Assembly: GCA_947570615.1 (NCBI GenBank)
Contig: CANOVJ010000023.1
Coordinates: 1 to 52,212, forward strand
Origin: an uncultured Lachnospiraceae bacterium
GTDB lineage: Bacteria > Bacillota > Clostridia > Lachnospirales > Lachnospiraceae
Direction: 5' to 3'
DNA length: 52,212 nucleotides
Shown: piece after piece, positions 24,108-32,262 of the stretch
Layout of the letters: every line of letters begins with the position of its first letter
Numbering within the stretch: position 1 is the stretch's first letter
Made by a program: the position numbers and the translations under genes
Notes under the pieces: model-generated
Seen by the model: only the letters and a program-made list of their open reading frames with translations
Database searches by the model: none
Told to the model about the DNA's origin: nothing

Positions 24108-27100
24108 ATGAATGTAAGCGAAGAACGTAATTATCAGAAGCTGATGGAGACGCTGGATCTGCTGGAGCTGTCCCGGGAAAACCGGGAGCTGGCCGAGGCG
24201 TATCTGGACTGCTCCGCTCCGGAGAAAAGGGAGCTTCTGGCGAAGCTGAAGAAGCAGGATTTTGCCCGGCTGGATAAGGATAAGCAGCAGAAGGCAAAGG
24301 CGTACGCAGAGCATCTGCAAAAGAGAGGAAGGATGGAGGAGATGGAGCGCTTCGTGCGGTTTGCGGCCGCGGCGGGAGGCTCCACAGCCTGCTATGTGCT
24401 GGTTTCCTACGGCTGGAACCTGGATAAATATAAGGAATGGCTCACGCCGGCCCAGCAGGCGGCGATCAGGGCGGAGGCCATCGCCTGGAGCGCCTGGCAG
24501 CTTCAGGACGCGGCCAAAAATATCGGCCAGAAGGATCCGGAAATCCTGCGGCAGGCAGTGAAGCTCTGCTATAATAAGAGCGGCAACGCCGGGGTACTCC
24601 TTGCGGGGCTGTCCCTTCGCTATGAAAAAAGCGATAAGGGACCGGGAGGCTTTCTGAAGGGCCTTTTGTCAAAAGAAAGGTTTTCCTCCGAAAAGAATCC
24701 TCTTCAGAAGACGAAAAAGGAGATTGCGGAAACGGTAAAGAATCTGGAGGACAGCCTGATCAGCAGTATCGAAAACCTTTTTGTGGGAACGGCCCCCTCC
24801 GGAGAGGATATAAAAAAGCTGGAGAATTTTGTGCGGACGCAGGATCCGAAAAAGGGGATGCTTTCTGCCCAAAATTCCGGGGAGCTTTCGCCGGAGATTC
24901 TGAGCATCATTCAGGGAAAGCAGTTCTCGGAGTACCTTATTTCCCTTCTGGCCGGCGCGGCGTTTCTGGGGATGGAGCGTTCCCCGGCGCTGGTCGGCTT
25001 TCTGCGGCTGATGGCGGCCATGGACAGGGAGGCGGGACGCACTGCGGTGCTGGATACCTGCCTGAAAATCGGAGGAAGGCAGTGGTTTGACGAGCATATA
25101 GAAACGCTGGAGGATATTCTGCCTCTGGATCAGGTCGCCTTTGTACTGTGGTGTCTGGTACATAATGCCGACGGCTCCCTGGGGCGTCTGAGCCGAAACA
25201 ATCCCGGGGTGATCCGAAGGGCCATGCCGGATGTACCTACCCAGTATTACGATTATCTTCTTGAGCTCATAAAGCGGGAGAATCCGGATCTCTATAAGGA
25301 GGTCAGCGCCAGCGGGCAGGAGGATTTCCGAAGGAGGCTGGCACAGGAATTCACCAGCCGCTATATGCAGGTACAAAGCGGCGGGGTGAGCGGACAGCAG
25401 GAGGCCATCCGGTATCTGCTGGGGGAGGCAGAGCTGGAGGCGGTTTATCCTTTCGTAAACGGATGGCGCAAAGACTGGCGCTATGACAATAACCGTGCCC
25501 GGAAGATGTATGAGCTGAAAAAAAGCGGCAGGGAGCCTGCGCTTTTCCGCCGGGCGGTGGTGATGGAGGGGCTCTGTCAGAGATCGGCCTTTTTTGTCTC
25601 TTACTGGTACGGAAAGTATCATAAAATCGACCGGGAGGAGATAGCGGGAATCCTTGCTGTCTTTGAGGAGGAAAAGCTGCCCTTTTCATATCAGATGGAG
25701 GCCCTCGGGGGGATCTGGGAGGGCTTTTATCAGGAAAAGGATAAGACGGCCTTTATCAACGAGTGTGTGGCAGTTCTTTCCAGGAGGATGGAACAGTGGA
25801 AGGAGGACTTCGCCGCCCAGGCCAGGGAGGGCTCGGTCTTTAACCGGTTTCTGAGCATTCGTATCCTGGACGTTTACTGGAAGGAGTACCGGGACGTGCT
25901 GCTTGCCTGCGCCATGGACAGCGCAAGACAGGTGCGGGAGCTTCTTGAGGCGGTGTACGTAAGTCATAAGGAGTGGGAGCCCCGGATCAGGGCCATGCTC
26001 TCCTCCAAAAAATCCCAGGAAAGAGAGCTGGCGGTACGGGTTTTGAAAAACTGGGGGGTGGATTCCTGCCGGGAAGAGCTGGAAAACGCCCTGGCGGTGG
26101 AAAAGAGCAAAAAAATCAGGGAGCTTTTACAGGACTGTCTGGGGATCGCGTCGCAGGAGCCGGAGCAGTCAGGTGAAAAAGGAGAAAAGACTACCGCGGA
26201 TCTCGCCGGGGAAATCCTCAAAGGCGGCAAAAAGCGTAAGGTTTCCTGGGCTCTTGAGGGACCTCTTCCGGAGGTACACAGGACAGACGGGTCTCCCGCT
26301 TCCCAGGAGGAGCTGGCGGCAATTCTGGTAACCTATGCGGACATGGGGACGCCCGGCGTGAATAAGGAGGCTTCCAGACTGGCGGCAGGGCTTATTTCCT
26401 CAGAGCTGGCAGTGTGGATCAACCGAATTTTCGTAAAATGGCTGGATATAGGAGCAGAGGCAAAGAAGAAGTGGGTGCTCTATGCCGCCTCCATCCATGG
26501 CGGGGAGCAGATCGTTCCCGCGCTGTATGCCCAGATCCAGGAATGGCCGGCCGCCGCCAGGGGAGCCATGGCGGCGGAGGCCGTGAAGGCCCTTGCCCTG
26601 AACGGAAGCGCCACGGCCCTTCTCCTGGTGGATCAGATTTCGCGTAAGTTCAAATTCCGGCAGGTAAAGACCGCCGCAGGGGAGGCCCTCTCCTGGGCCG
26701 CCAGAGAGCTGGGGATATCCAGAGACGAGCTGGAGGACCGGATTGTGCCGGATCTGGGCTTCGATGAGCGGATGGAGCGGAGCTTTGACTATGGCAGTCG
26801 AAGGTTTAAGGTGATTCTCACCCCCACCCTGGAGCTTCAGGTTTTTGATGAGGAAGGAAAGAAGCTTAAGAGCCTTCCGGCCCCCGGAAAACGGGATGAG
26901 GCGGAGAAGGCGCAGGCGGCCAGCGGGGAGTTTAAGCTCCTTAAGAAACAGCTTAAGACCGTGGTGTCCAATCAGAAGCTTCGTTTAGAGCAGGCCCTGA
27001 GCGCGGAGCGGCGCTGGCCTGTGGAAAAATGGCGGGCATTGTTTGTGGAAAATCCCGTGATGCACCAGTTCGCCATGGGACTGATCTGGGGCGTGTATGA

Positions 27101-27722
27101 GGACGGTGCTTTGAAGGATACCTTCCGCTATATGGAGGACGGAAGCTTTAACACGGTGGACGGGGAGGAATACGAGCTGGCGGAGGGCGGCCTGGCAGGG
27201 CTGGTGCATCCCATCGAGCTGACGCAGGAGGAGCGTGAGGCCTGGAAGGAGCAGCTTAGTGACTACGAGGTGGTTCAGCCCATCGAGCAGCTGGAGCGCC
27301 CGGTTTTCCGGATGACGGAGCAGGAGAGGGAACAGAAGGAGCTGACCCGCTTCGGAGGAAAGCTGCTGAACGGTCTGTCCCTTTCCGGTAAGCTCCAGGG
27401 ACAGGGCTGGTATCGGGGAAGCGTACAGGACGCCGGGGGATATTACAGCTTTTACAGAGAGGATGGAGAGATGGGCGTGGAGCTGGAATTCTCCGGAGCC
27501 TTTGTGGGAGACGAGAACGAGGAGGTGACGGTTTACGGGGCGCGCTTTTATAAGGCGGGTACCGTGAAGCGGGGCAGCTATGTCTACGACACCATAAAGA
27601 AGGAAAACCTTTACCGGCTGGGGGAGGTGAGTCCCCGGTACTTCAGCGAGATCGTGCTGCAGCTCACGAAGGCCACGGCGTCCAGCCAGGAGCAGTTGGC
27701 GTATCCGGAGTGCAGGAAATAG
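24108..27722 (+). CDS. DUF4132 giant protein (YehI/MolR-like)
   Basis: A 1204-residue cytoplasmic protein, last gene of the operon. The DUF4132 region lies at about 890-1080: WPVEKWRALFVENPVMHQF, LIWGVYEDG, DTFRYMEDGSF and LVHPIELT. The preceding 850 residues are helical, with HEAT/ARM-like stretches (for example REPALFRRAVVMEGLCQ and SQERELAVRVLKNWGVDSC). E. coli homologues include YehI and MolR; MolR was once linked to molybdate regulation, but the biochemical function is unknown. It begins 21 nt after the SWIM gene, with GGGGG about 11 nt before the ATG. Size and repeat architecture suggest a scaffold or client-binding subunit (inference). Confidence 0.8.
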   Translation: MNVSEERNYQKLMETLDLLELSRENRELAEAYLDCSAPEKRELLAKLKKQDFARLDKDKQQKAKAYAEHLQKRGRMEEMERFVRFAAAAGGSTACYVLVSYGWNLDKYKEWLTPAQQAAIRAEAIAWSAWQLQDAAKNIGQKDPEILRQAVKLCYNKSGNAGVLLAGLSLRYEKSDKGPGGFLKGLLSKERFSSEKNPLQKTKKEIAETVKNLEDSLISSIENLFVGTAPSGEDIKKLENFVRTQDPKKGMLSAQNSGELSPEILSIIQGKQFSEYLISLLAGAAFLGMERSPALVGFLRLMAAMDREAGRTAVLDTCLKIGGRQWFDEHIETLEDILPLDQVAFVLWCLVHNADGSLGRLSRNNPGVIRRAMPDVPTQYYDYLLELIKRENPDLYKEVSASGQEDFRRRLAQEFTSRYMQVQSGGVSGQQEAIRYLLGEAELEAVYPFVNGWRKDWRYDNNRARKMYELKKSGREPALFRRAVVMEGLCQRSAFFVSYWYGKYHKIDREEIAGILAVFEEEKLPFSYQMEALGGIWEGFYQEKDKTAFINECVAVLSRRMEQWKEDFAAQAREGSVFNRFLSIRILDVYWKEYRDVLLACAMDSARQVRELLEAVYVSHKEWEPRIRAMLSSKKSQERELAVRVLKNWGVDSCREELENALAVEKSKKIRELLQDCLGIASQEPEQSGEKGEKTTADLAGEILKGGKKRKVSWALEGPLPEVHRTDGSPASQEELAAILVTYADMGTPGVNKEASRLAAGLISSELAVWINRIFVKWLDIGAEAKKKWVLYAASIHGGEQIVPALYAQIQEWPAAARGAMAAEAVKALALNGSATALLLVDQISRKFKFRQVKTAAGEALSWAARELGISRDELEDRIVPDLGFDERMERSFDYGSRRFKVILTPTLELQVFDEEGKKLKSLPAPGKRDEAEKAQAASGEFKLLKKQLKTVVSNQKLRLEQALSAERRWPVEKWRALFVENPVMHQFAMGLIWGVYEDGALKDTFRYMEDGSFNTVDGEEYELAEGGLAGLVHPIELTQEEREAWKEQLSDYEVVQPIEQLERPVFRMTEQEREQKELTRFGGKLLNGLSLSGKLQGQGWYRGSVQDAGGYYSFYREDGEMGVELEFSGAFVGDENEEVTVYGARFYKAGTVKRGSYVYDTIKKENLYRLGEVSPRYFSEIVLQLTKATASSQEQLAYPECRK

Positions 27723-27790
27723 CGGCAAAGTACAATAAAATACATTGCCTGTTAAAAATGGCAGTAATAAAATAAAAAGGATGGGTGTAT

Positions 27791-28603
27791 ATGGCTTTAA
27801 ACTGGATTAACGTAGAGGAATACTCTTTTAACAGCTTTCTTTTGATGGAACGGTTCCAGATCCGGATGCTTCTGGAGTGGGCGGAGCAGGACGCGGAGCT
27901 GGCGGGAGAGCTTGGGATCGCTCTCCGGGCGAATCCGGCGGTTTCATGGTATTTTCGGCATAAATGTCCTGAGTGTGGGGCTATTGTGCAGGAGCTGGAG
28001 AAAAAGGGCCCCTGCGGGGCCGATGGATCCGGGGTTCGCCGGGCGGAGGTGTATGTGCTCTCCCGGGTGGAGGATTTCGTCGTCTATACCACGCCGGAGG
28101 TGATGGACACAAAGTGTGATTTTATTTACGCGTGGGATAAGGAGCGGCTTTTCGAGCTGGCAGATTTTCGCGGGAAAAGGGTTCTGGATATAGGGAGCGG
28201 TTCGGGGAGGCTGGCATTTGCCGCCGCCGAAAGAGCGCTGGAGGTCTATGCCAGCGAGCCGGTTGACTGTCTGCGCGAATATCTGCGGGATAAGGTTACC
28301 CGGGAGAAGATCGCAAATGTAAGGGTCGTGGACGGAAGGGCGGACGCTCTGGCGTATCCGGACAATACCTTTGATATCGTCATGTCCGGCCATGTGGTGG
28401 GAGACGATTATGAGGGGGAGCTTTCCGAGATTTTCCGTGTGACCAGGCCGGGAGGCTGGGTGCTTGACTGTCCCGGCGAGGAAAGCCGCAGATGTGAGCC
28501 GGACCGTGTGCTGTTGGAGCGAGGCTTTGAAGAGTTTCACTATGTGAGTTCTCTGGGCGGGGATGTGTACCGCTATAGAAAGCAGATTTTTAAGGAAGAT
28601 TGA
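27791..28603 (+). CDS. Class I SAM-dependent methyltransferase
   Basis: A 270-residue methyltransferase. The SAM-binding fold starts near residue 130: VLDIGSGSGRLAF (motif I), then an acidic residue in VYASEP, VVDGRADALAYPDNTFDIV (motifs II/III) and RVTRPGGWVLDCPGEE. This is the Methyltransf_11 type. The N-terminal 110 residues are unassigned, with a CPECG pair (about 56-60) but no matching second pair. The substrate is unknown. I chose ATG 27791, with AAAAAGG 10 nt upstream; GTG 27785 is possible. It follows the DUF4132 gene by 68 nt, with a weak promoter-like pair (TTGCCT 27745, TAAAAT 27768), so it may be the tail of that operon or separate. Confidence 0.85.
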   Translation: MALNWINVEEYSFNSFLLMERFQIRMLLEWAEQDAELAGELGIALRANPAVSWYFRHKCPECGAIVQELEKKGPCGADGSGVRRAEVYVLSRVEDFVVYTTPEVMDTKCDFIYAWDKERLFELADFRGKRVLDIGSGSGRLAFAAAERALEVYASEPVDCLREYLRDKVTREKIANVRVVDGRADALAYPDNTFDIVMSGHVVGDDYEGELSEIFRVTRPGGWVLDCPGEESRRCEPDRVLLERGFEEFHYVSSLGGDVYRYRKQIFKED

Positions 28604-28796
28604 TGAACGGGGAGCCTGTGGGCAGCAGGGCAGGGCGTGTCGTTGCGCGTCTTTGCGGCGGCCCGCGGGATTCCATGACGGCAGGGCAGTCCGCAGAGCG
28701 TACTGCCCGCTGTTAACATGGGAATGTCCGGTGAAAGCACAGATCCGTTGTCTTAGATATGAAGCGGAGACAGAAAGAAAAACGGGGAGATTTGAG

Positions 28797-30167
28797 ATGG
28801 AGCAAAAGCAGCACAGCAGAGCAAAAAAGTATGACAGAGACAATATCAGTTCAGCGATTTCCATGGCGTGGCCGTCCATTGTGGAGTCCTTTTTTACGGC
28901 CTTTGCGGGACTGGTGGATTCGCTGATGGTGAGCTCCCTGGGAGCCTGGGCGGTGGCGGCGGTGGGGCTGACCACACAGCCAAAGTTTATAGGGCTTTCT
29001 CTGTTTTTTGCCCTGAATGTATCGATCTCCGCACTGGTGGCAAGACGGCGGGGGCAGGGAAAGCAGGAGGACGCCAACCGGATTCTGCATACCGCCCTGA
29101 TTTTTCTGGTGGCGGCGTCAGTGGTGCTGAGCGTTCTCTTTGTGGCGCTGGCCAGCCCAATCATCCGTCTGTGCGGTTCCACGCCGGACACCCACGAGAG
29201 CGCGGTGGCCTATTTCAGGATCATTATGGGGGGGATGATTTTCAACTGTATCCAGATGGGCGTCAACTCAGCCCAGCGGGGGGCCGGAAATACAAAGATT
29301 ACCATGCGCACCAACATTACCTCGAGTACCATCAATATCATCGCCAATTATCTGTTGATTAACGGGCATTTCGGGTTCCCTGCCCTGGGGATTCACGGGG
29401 CGGCGCTGGCCACGGTCCTGGGGACGGTGGTGGCCTGTGTGATGAGTATCTGCTCCATCATGAAGGCGGACGGCTTTATCAGTATTCCATATATGATTAA
29501 AAACAGAATCAGGCCGGCCTGGTACGCCTTTGGCAATCTGGTGAGAGTGGGGTACAGTATCTTCTTTGAACAGATTCTCATGCGGATCGGCTTTATGATG
29601 ACGGCGGTGATGGCGGCCCATCAGGGGACGGACGCCATGGCGGCCCACCAGGTGGGGATGAATATCATGGGGCTTTCCTTTTCCTTCGGAGACGGACTCC
29701 AGGCGGCGGCAGTGGCGCTGATCGGCAGAAGCCTTGGGGAGGGCAATCAGGGACTTGCCAGGGAGTACGGGCGGATCTGCCGGATGATGGGCGGGATAAT
29801 CTCGGTATGCCTTGCAGCGCTGTACTTTTTCGGCGCAAGGCCGCTGTTCGGACTGTTCTTCCAGGAGGAGCATATCGTGGATATTGGAGTGAAGATCATG
29901 TGGGTCATTATTCTGGTGGTCGTGTTCCAGATCAGCCAGGTGATCTATATGGGATGCCTGCGGGGAGCGGGGGATACGCTTTATACGGCCATCGCCTCCA
30001 CCATCAGCGTTACCGTGATCCGAACCCTGGTCTCTTACCTGGGGGGTTATGTCCTTGGTTTCGGGATCGTAGGAATCTGGCTGGGCGTTCTGGGAGATCA
30101 GATTTCCAGATTTATCTTTGCCTCCGTACGTTTTAAAGCCGGAAAATGGACGGAAATCAAAATTTAA
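28797..30167 (+). CDS. MATE-family multidrug/metabolite exporter
   Basis: A 456-residue membrane protein with about 12 hydrophobic segments in two similar halves, the MATE (NorM/DinF-like) fold. These export cationic drugs or metabolites in exchange for Na+ or H+. Typical stretches are MAWPSIVESFFTAFAGLVDS in the first helix, GVNSAQRGAGNTKITM, and in the second half MAAHQVGMNIMGLSFSFGDG and MGCLRGAGDTLYT. ATG 28797 has GGGGAG (28784-28789) 7 nt upstream. The 193-nt gap before it holds no gene; a hairpin GGGCAGT/ACTGCCC lies near 28685-28710. Confidence 0.92.
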   Translation: MEQKQHSRAKKYDRDNISSAISMAWPSIVESFFTAFAGLVDSLMVSSLGAWAVAAVGLTTQPKFIGLSLFFALNVSISALVARRRGQGKQEDANRILHTALIFLVAASVVLSVLFVALASPIIRLCGSTPDTHESAVAYFRIIMGGMIFNCIQMGVNSAQRGAGNTKITMRTNITSSTINIIANYLLINGHFGFPALGIHGAALATVLGTVVACVMSICSIMKADGFISIPYMIKNRIRPAWYAFGNLVRVGYSIFFEQILMRIGFMMTAVMAAHQGTDAMAAHQVGMNIMGLSFSFGDGLQAAAVALIGRSLGEGNQGLAREYGRICRMMGGIISVCLAALYFFGARPLFGLFFQEEHIVDIGVKIMWVIILVVVFQISQVIYMGCLRGAGDTLYTAIASTISVTVIRTLVSYLGGYVLGFGIVGIWLGVLGDQISRFIFASVRFKAGKWTEIKI

Positions 30168-30299
30168 GAATATTTTTCCAGTCTTGTCCATATATTATAC
30201 TATACGTCATAAGGAAAATTCCTTACGATCTGCGCACTCCAATATATCGTACATCCCATAAACGCGGGAGGCGAAAAAGGAGCGGGAAGGAGGTGAGAT

Positions 30300-30530
30300 A
30301 TGGCAAGAGGACAGAGAAAACCCATCGAGGAGAAAATTGCGGAGAAGGAGGAGTTGATCGGCGCGCTCAGGACAAGAGTAAAGTCGGAGCAGGCAGAGCT
30401 GGACGCCCTGTATAAGGAAAAAAGGGACAGGGATCTGGAGGGGCTGAATCAGATTCTGGAAGACGCCGGGCTGGATGTGGGGGAGGCGTCGGATATTCTC
30501 CAGAGCTACATCCACAGCAGAGAGAGCTGA
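30300..30530 (+). CDS. Small charged coiled-coil protein
   Basis: A 76-residue protein, not recognised at family level. It has a ribosome binding site that fully matches the anti-SD (AAGGAGGTGA, 30287-30296), so it is probably well translated. Residues 8-50 are a heptad-like, Lys/Glu-rich helix (EEKIAEKEELIGALRTRVK), followed by a short C-terminal helical part (DLEGLNQILEDAGLDVGEAS). The pattern resembles small DUF4315-like proteins, but I cannot confirm this. There is no signal peptide or membrane helix. Confidence 0.65.
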   Translation: MARGQRKPIEEKIAEKEELIGALRTRVKSEQAELDALYKEKRDRDLEGLNQILEDAGLDVGEASDILQSYIHSRES

Positions 30531-30553
30531 ACCGGCAAACTCGAGGTTCCTGC

Positions 30554-30582
30554 TTTACACTTTTCATATAATCTGCTATGAT
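30554..30582 (+). promoter_or_regulatory. Predicted sigma-A promoter
   Basis: TTTACA (30554-30559) and TATGAT (30577-30582), 17-bp spacing, about 45 nt before the small gene at 30629. Confidence 0.75.
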
Positions 30583-30628
30583 GAGACTGTAACAGACAGT
30601 GCGGATGATGAGGGAAGTGGGTGATCGT

Positions 30629-30811
30629 ATGACAGAAAAAGAAATGCTGAAAATTACAGTCGAAGAGTTCTCCAGAGTGCAGGATTATATGATTGATATT
30701 GATAAAGAATCTGTCGCATACAAAAAGATGAAACGCCGTTACATCGAACTGAAGGTCGTGCTGACAGCTTCCGGCATCAATCTCACAGAGCTGGACATAT
30801 TGAAGGAGTAA
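30629..30811 (+). CDS. Small conserved-looking protein of unknown function
   Basis: A 60-residue soluble protein (MTEKEMLKITVEEFSRVQDY at the start, LTASGINLTELDILKE at the end), not recognised. It is predicted helical: two amphipathic helices and a basic centre (KKMKRRYIELK). It has its own promoter (30554-30582) and terminator (30846-30886), so it is an independent transcription unit, which argues that it is real. I chose ATG 30629, with GGAAGTGG upstream; in-frame alternatives are GTG 30599 and ATG codons at 30605 and 30608. Confidence 0.65.
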   Translation: MTEKEMLKITVEEFSRVQDYMIDIDKESVAYKKMKRRYIELKVVLTASGINLTELDILKE

Positions 30812-30845
30812 GGTCAACAGTTTCATATCTGTTCCGCAGCCGAAG

Positions 30846-30886
30846 GGTGCGAAGTCTGCCGCAGGGCGGGACTTTGCACCTTTTTT
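30846..30886 (+). terminator. Terminator after the small gene at 30629
   Basis: GGTGCGAAGTC (30846-30856) pairs with GACTTTGCACC (30870-30880) with one G-U pair, 13-nt loop, then six T residues. Confidence 0.9.
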
Positions 30887-30990
30887 ATGCACACGGGGAT
30901 GTCTGACTATTGTGTAAAATGGATAAATGTTGTAAAATTATAATGTAGATTTGTGACAGTTTCAGCGATACAGCATGAAAGGAGAAAGCC

Positions 30991-32214
30991 ATGCTTGCAA
31001 CATTGATTCCCTTATTTGACGAAGATATGAGCGTTCGGGCGTATTCCCTGTTTACGCAGAAAAAGAACTTCCTTTTAAATCCCAGCTTTCAGGGAACCGG
31101 CTCCAACGACGGCGCCGCTCAGGTCACCGGACTTGAGGTGATCGAGACCATGAGGCTTGAGAGCTTCCCCACCGACAAAGAGGTTTTTGTGGCAGTCAAC
31201 AATATTTCCATCTTCTCAGACGCCCTGGAGCGCAGCACACTGCCGTCGGGCCGCCTGACGCTTCTGACGGACAATTCCATCCAGCCGGAGGAGATTTATA
31301 TTAACCGGCTCCGCAGTCTGAAGGAGAGAGGATACCGTCTCGCCGTCCGAAAGCTTCCGGTGCAGGATTTTGAGCGGTACAGGGAGATCCTTCTCCTCAT
31401 GGATTATGTGCTGCTGGACTGTAAAAAGATTGATGTGAGCAAAGCGCGGATTTATTTTGGGAAGGCTTATCCTGAGATAAGGCTCTGCGTGGTTAATATT
31501 TCGTCTCAGGAGATGTTCGAGACGCTGAAAAAGGAGAGCGGCTTCGCGCTCTATGAAGGCGAGTTTTACCGCATGCCCGTAAACCGCGGTGAAACGCAGG
31601 TTACGCCTCTGAAAGTAAATTATATTGAACTGCTCAATATGGTGAACGGGGATGACTTTGAACTGACGAAGGCGGCGGATATCATCGGAAGAGACACGGC
31701 CCTTGTGATCTCGTTGCTTCGGATGGTGAACAAAATGGCCGTCAACTCAGAGATCACATCCATCCGTCATGCGGCCGCCATGCTGGGACAGAGAGAGCTG
31801 CAAAAATGGATCAATACGGCCGTGGCAGGCAGGCTCTATGCGGATAAGCCCAATGAGATCACCAGACTCTCTCTCATCCGGGCCAAATTCGCGGAGAATC
31901 TCGCTCCGGCCTTTGCGCTTGGAGCGCAGTCTCAGGAGCTGTTTCTGATGGGACTCTTTTCCGTGCTGGACCTGATCCTGGAACAGCCCATGGAGCAGGC
32001 TCTGAAGCTTGTAAAGGTGTCCAGGGAAATAAACGAGGCGCTTATCAGCAGGAAGGGCGCTTTTGCGCCGGTGCTGGAGTTTGCGCTCAGCTATGAATGC
32101 GCCGACTGGCAGGAGGTTTCCAGACTGATGATCCTGAAAAATATCGATATGGATTCGGTCTATGAGGCTTATCTCCAGACGCTTAAGTGGTATCGGAGCC
32201 TGTTTTCAGACTGA
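30991..32214 (+). CDS. EAL-HDOD protein with degenerate EAL domain (YuxH-like)
   Basis: A 407-residue signalling protein of the YuxH/COG3434 type. Residues 1-205 follow an EAL fold but lack the EAL signature and most catalytic acidic residues; the expected K-x-D strand reads VLLDCKKIDV and the final motif is ALYEGEFY. It is therefore probably not an active cyclic-di-GMP phosphodiesterase. Residues 205-400 form an HDOD domain (NYIELLNMVNG, LLRMVNKMA, IRHAAAMLGQRELQKWI), which lacks HD hydrolase metal ligands. Such proteins act as regulatory or scaffold proteins. AAAGGAG is upstream of the ATG, and a TATAAT occurs near 30939 without a clear -35. Transcription ends at the shared hairpin 32225-32262. 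Confidence 0.85.
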   Translation: MLATLIPLFDEDMSVRAYSLFTQKKNFLLNPSFQGTGSNDGAAQVTGLEVIETMRLESFPTDKEVFVAVNNISIFSDALERSTLPSGRLTLLTDNSIQPEEIYINRLRSLKERGYRLAVRKLPVQDFERYREILLLMDYVLLDCKKIDVSKARIYFGKAYPEIRLCVVNISSQEMFETLKKESGFALYEGEFYRMPVNRGETQVTPLKVNYIELLNMVNGDDFELTKAADIIGRDTALVISLLRMVNKMAVNSEITSIRHAAAMLGQRELQKWINTAVAGRLYADKPNEITRLSLIRAKFAENLAPAFALGAQSQELFLMGLFSVLDLILEQPMEQALKLVKVSREINEALISRKGAFAPVLEFALSYECADWQEVSRLMILKNIDMDSVYEAYLQTLKWYRSLFSD

Positions 32215-32224
32215 GAGGGTAATT

Positions 32225-32262
32225 GAAAACCTCCCCGCCCATCAGTCGGCGGGGAGGTTTTC
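32225..32262. terminator. Bidirectional terminator between convergent genes
   Basis: GAAAACCTCCCCGCC (32225-32239) and GGCGGGGAGGTTTTC (32248-32262) are perfect 15-bp inverse arms with an 8-nt loop. A and T runs at the stem base serve both strands. The right arm is also the last codons of the minus-strand DUF4317 gene. Confidence 0.9.

Noticed and set aside
27745-27773. Promoter-like pair TTGCCT/TAAAAT before the methyltransferase
   Set aside because: Spacing is good, but the start would fall inside the ribosome binding site, so it is listed only as a note.
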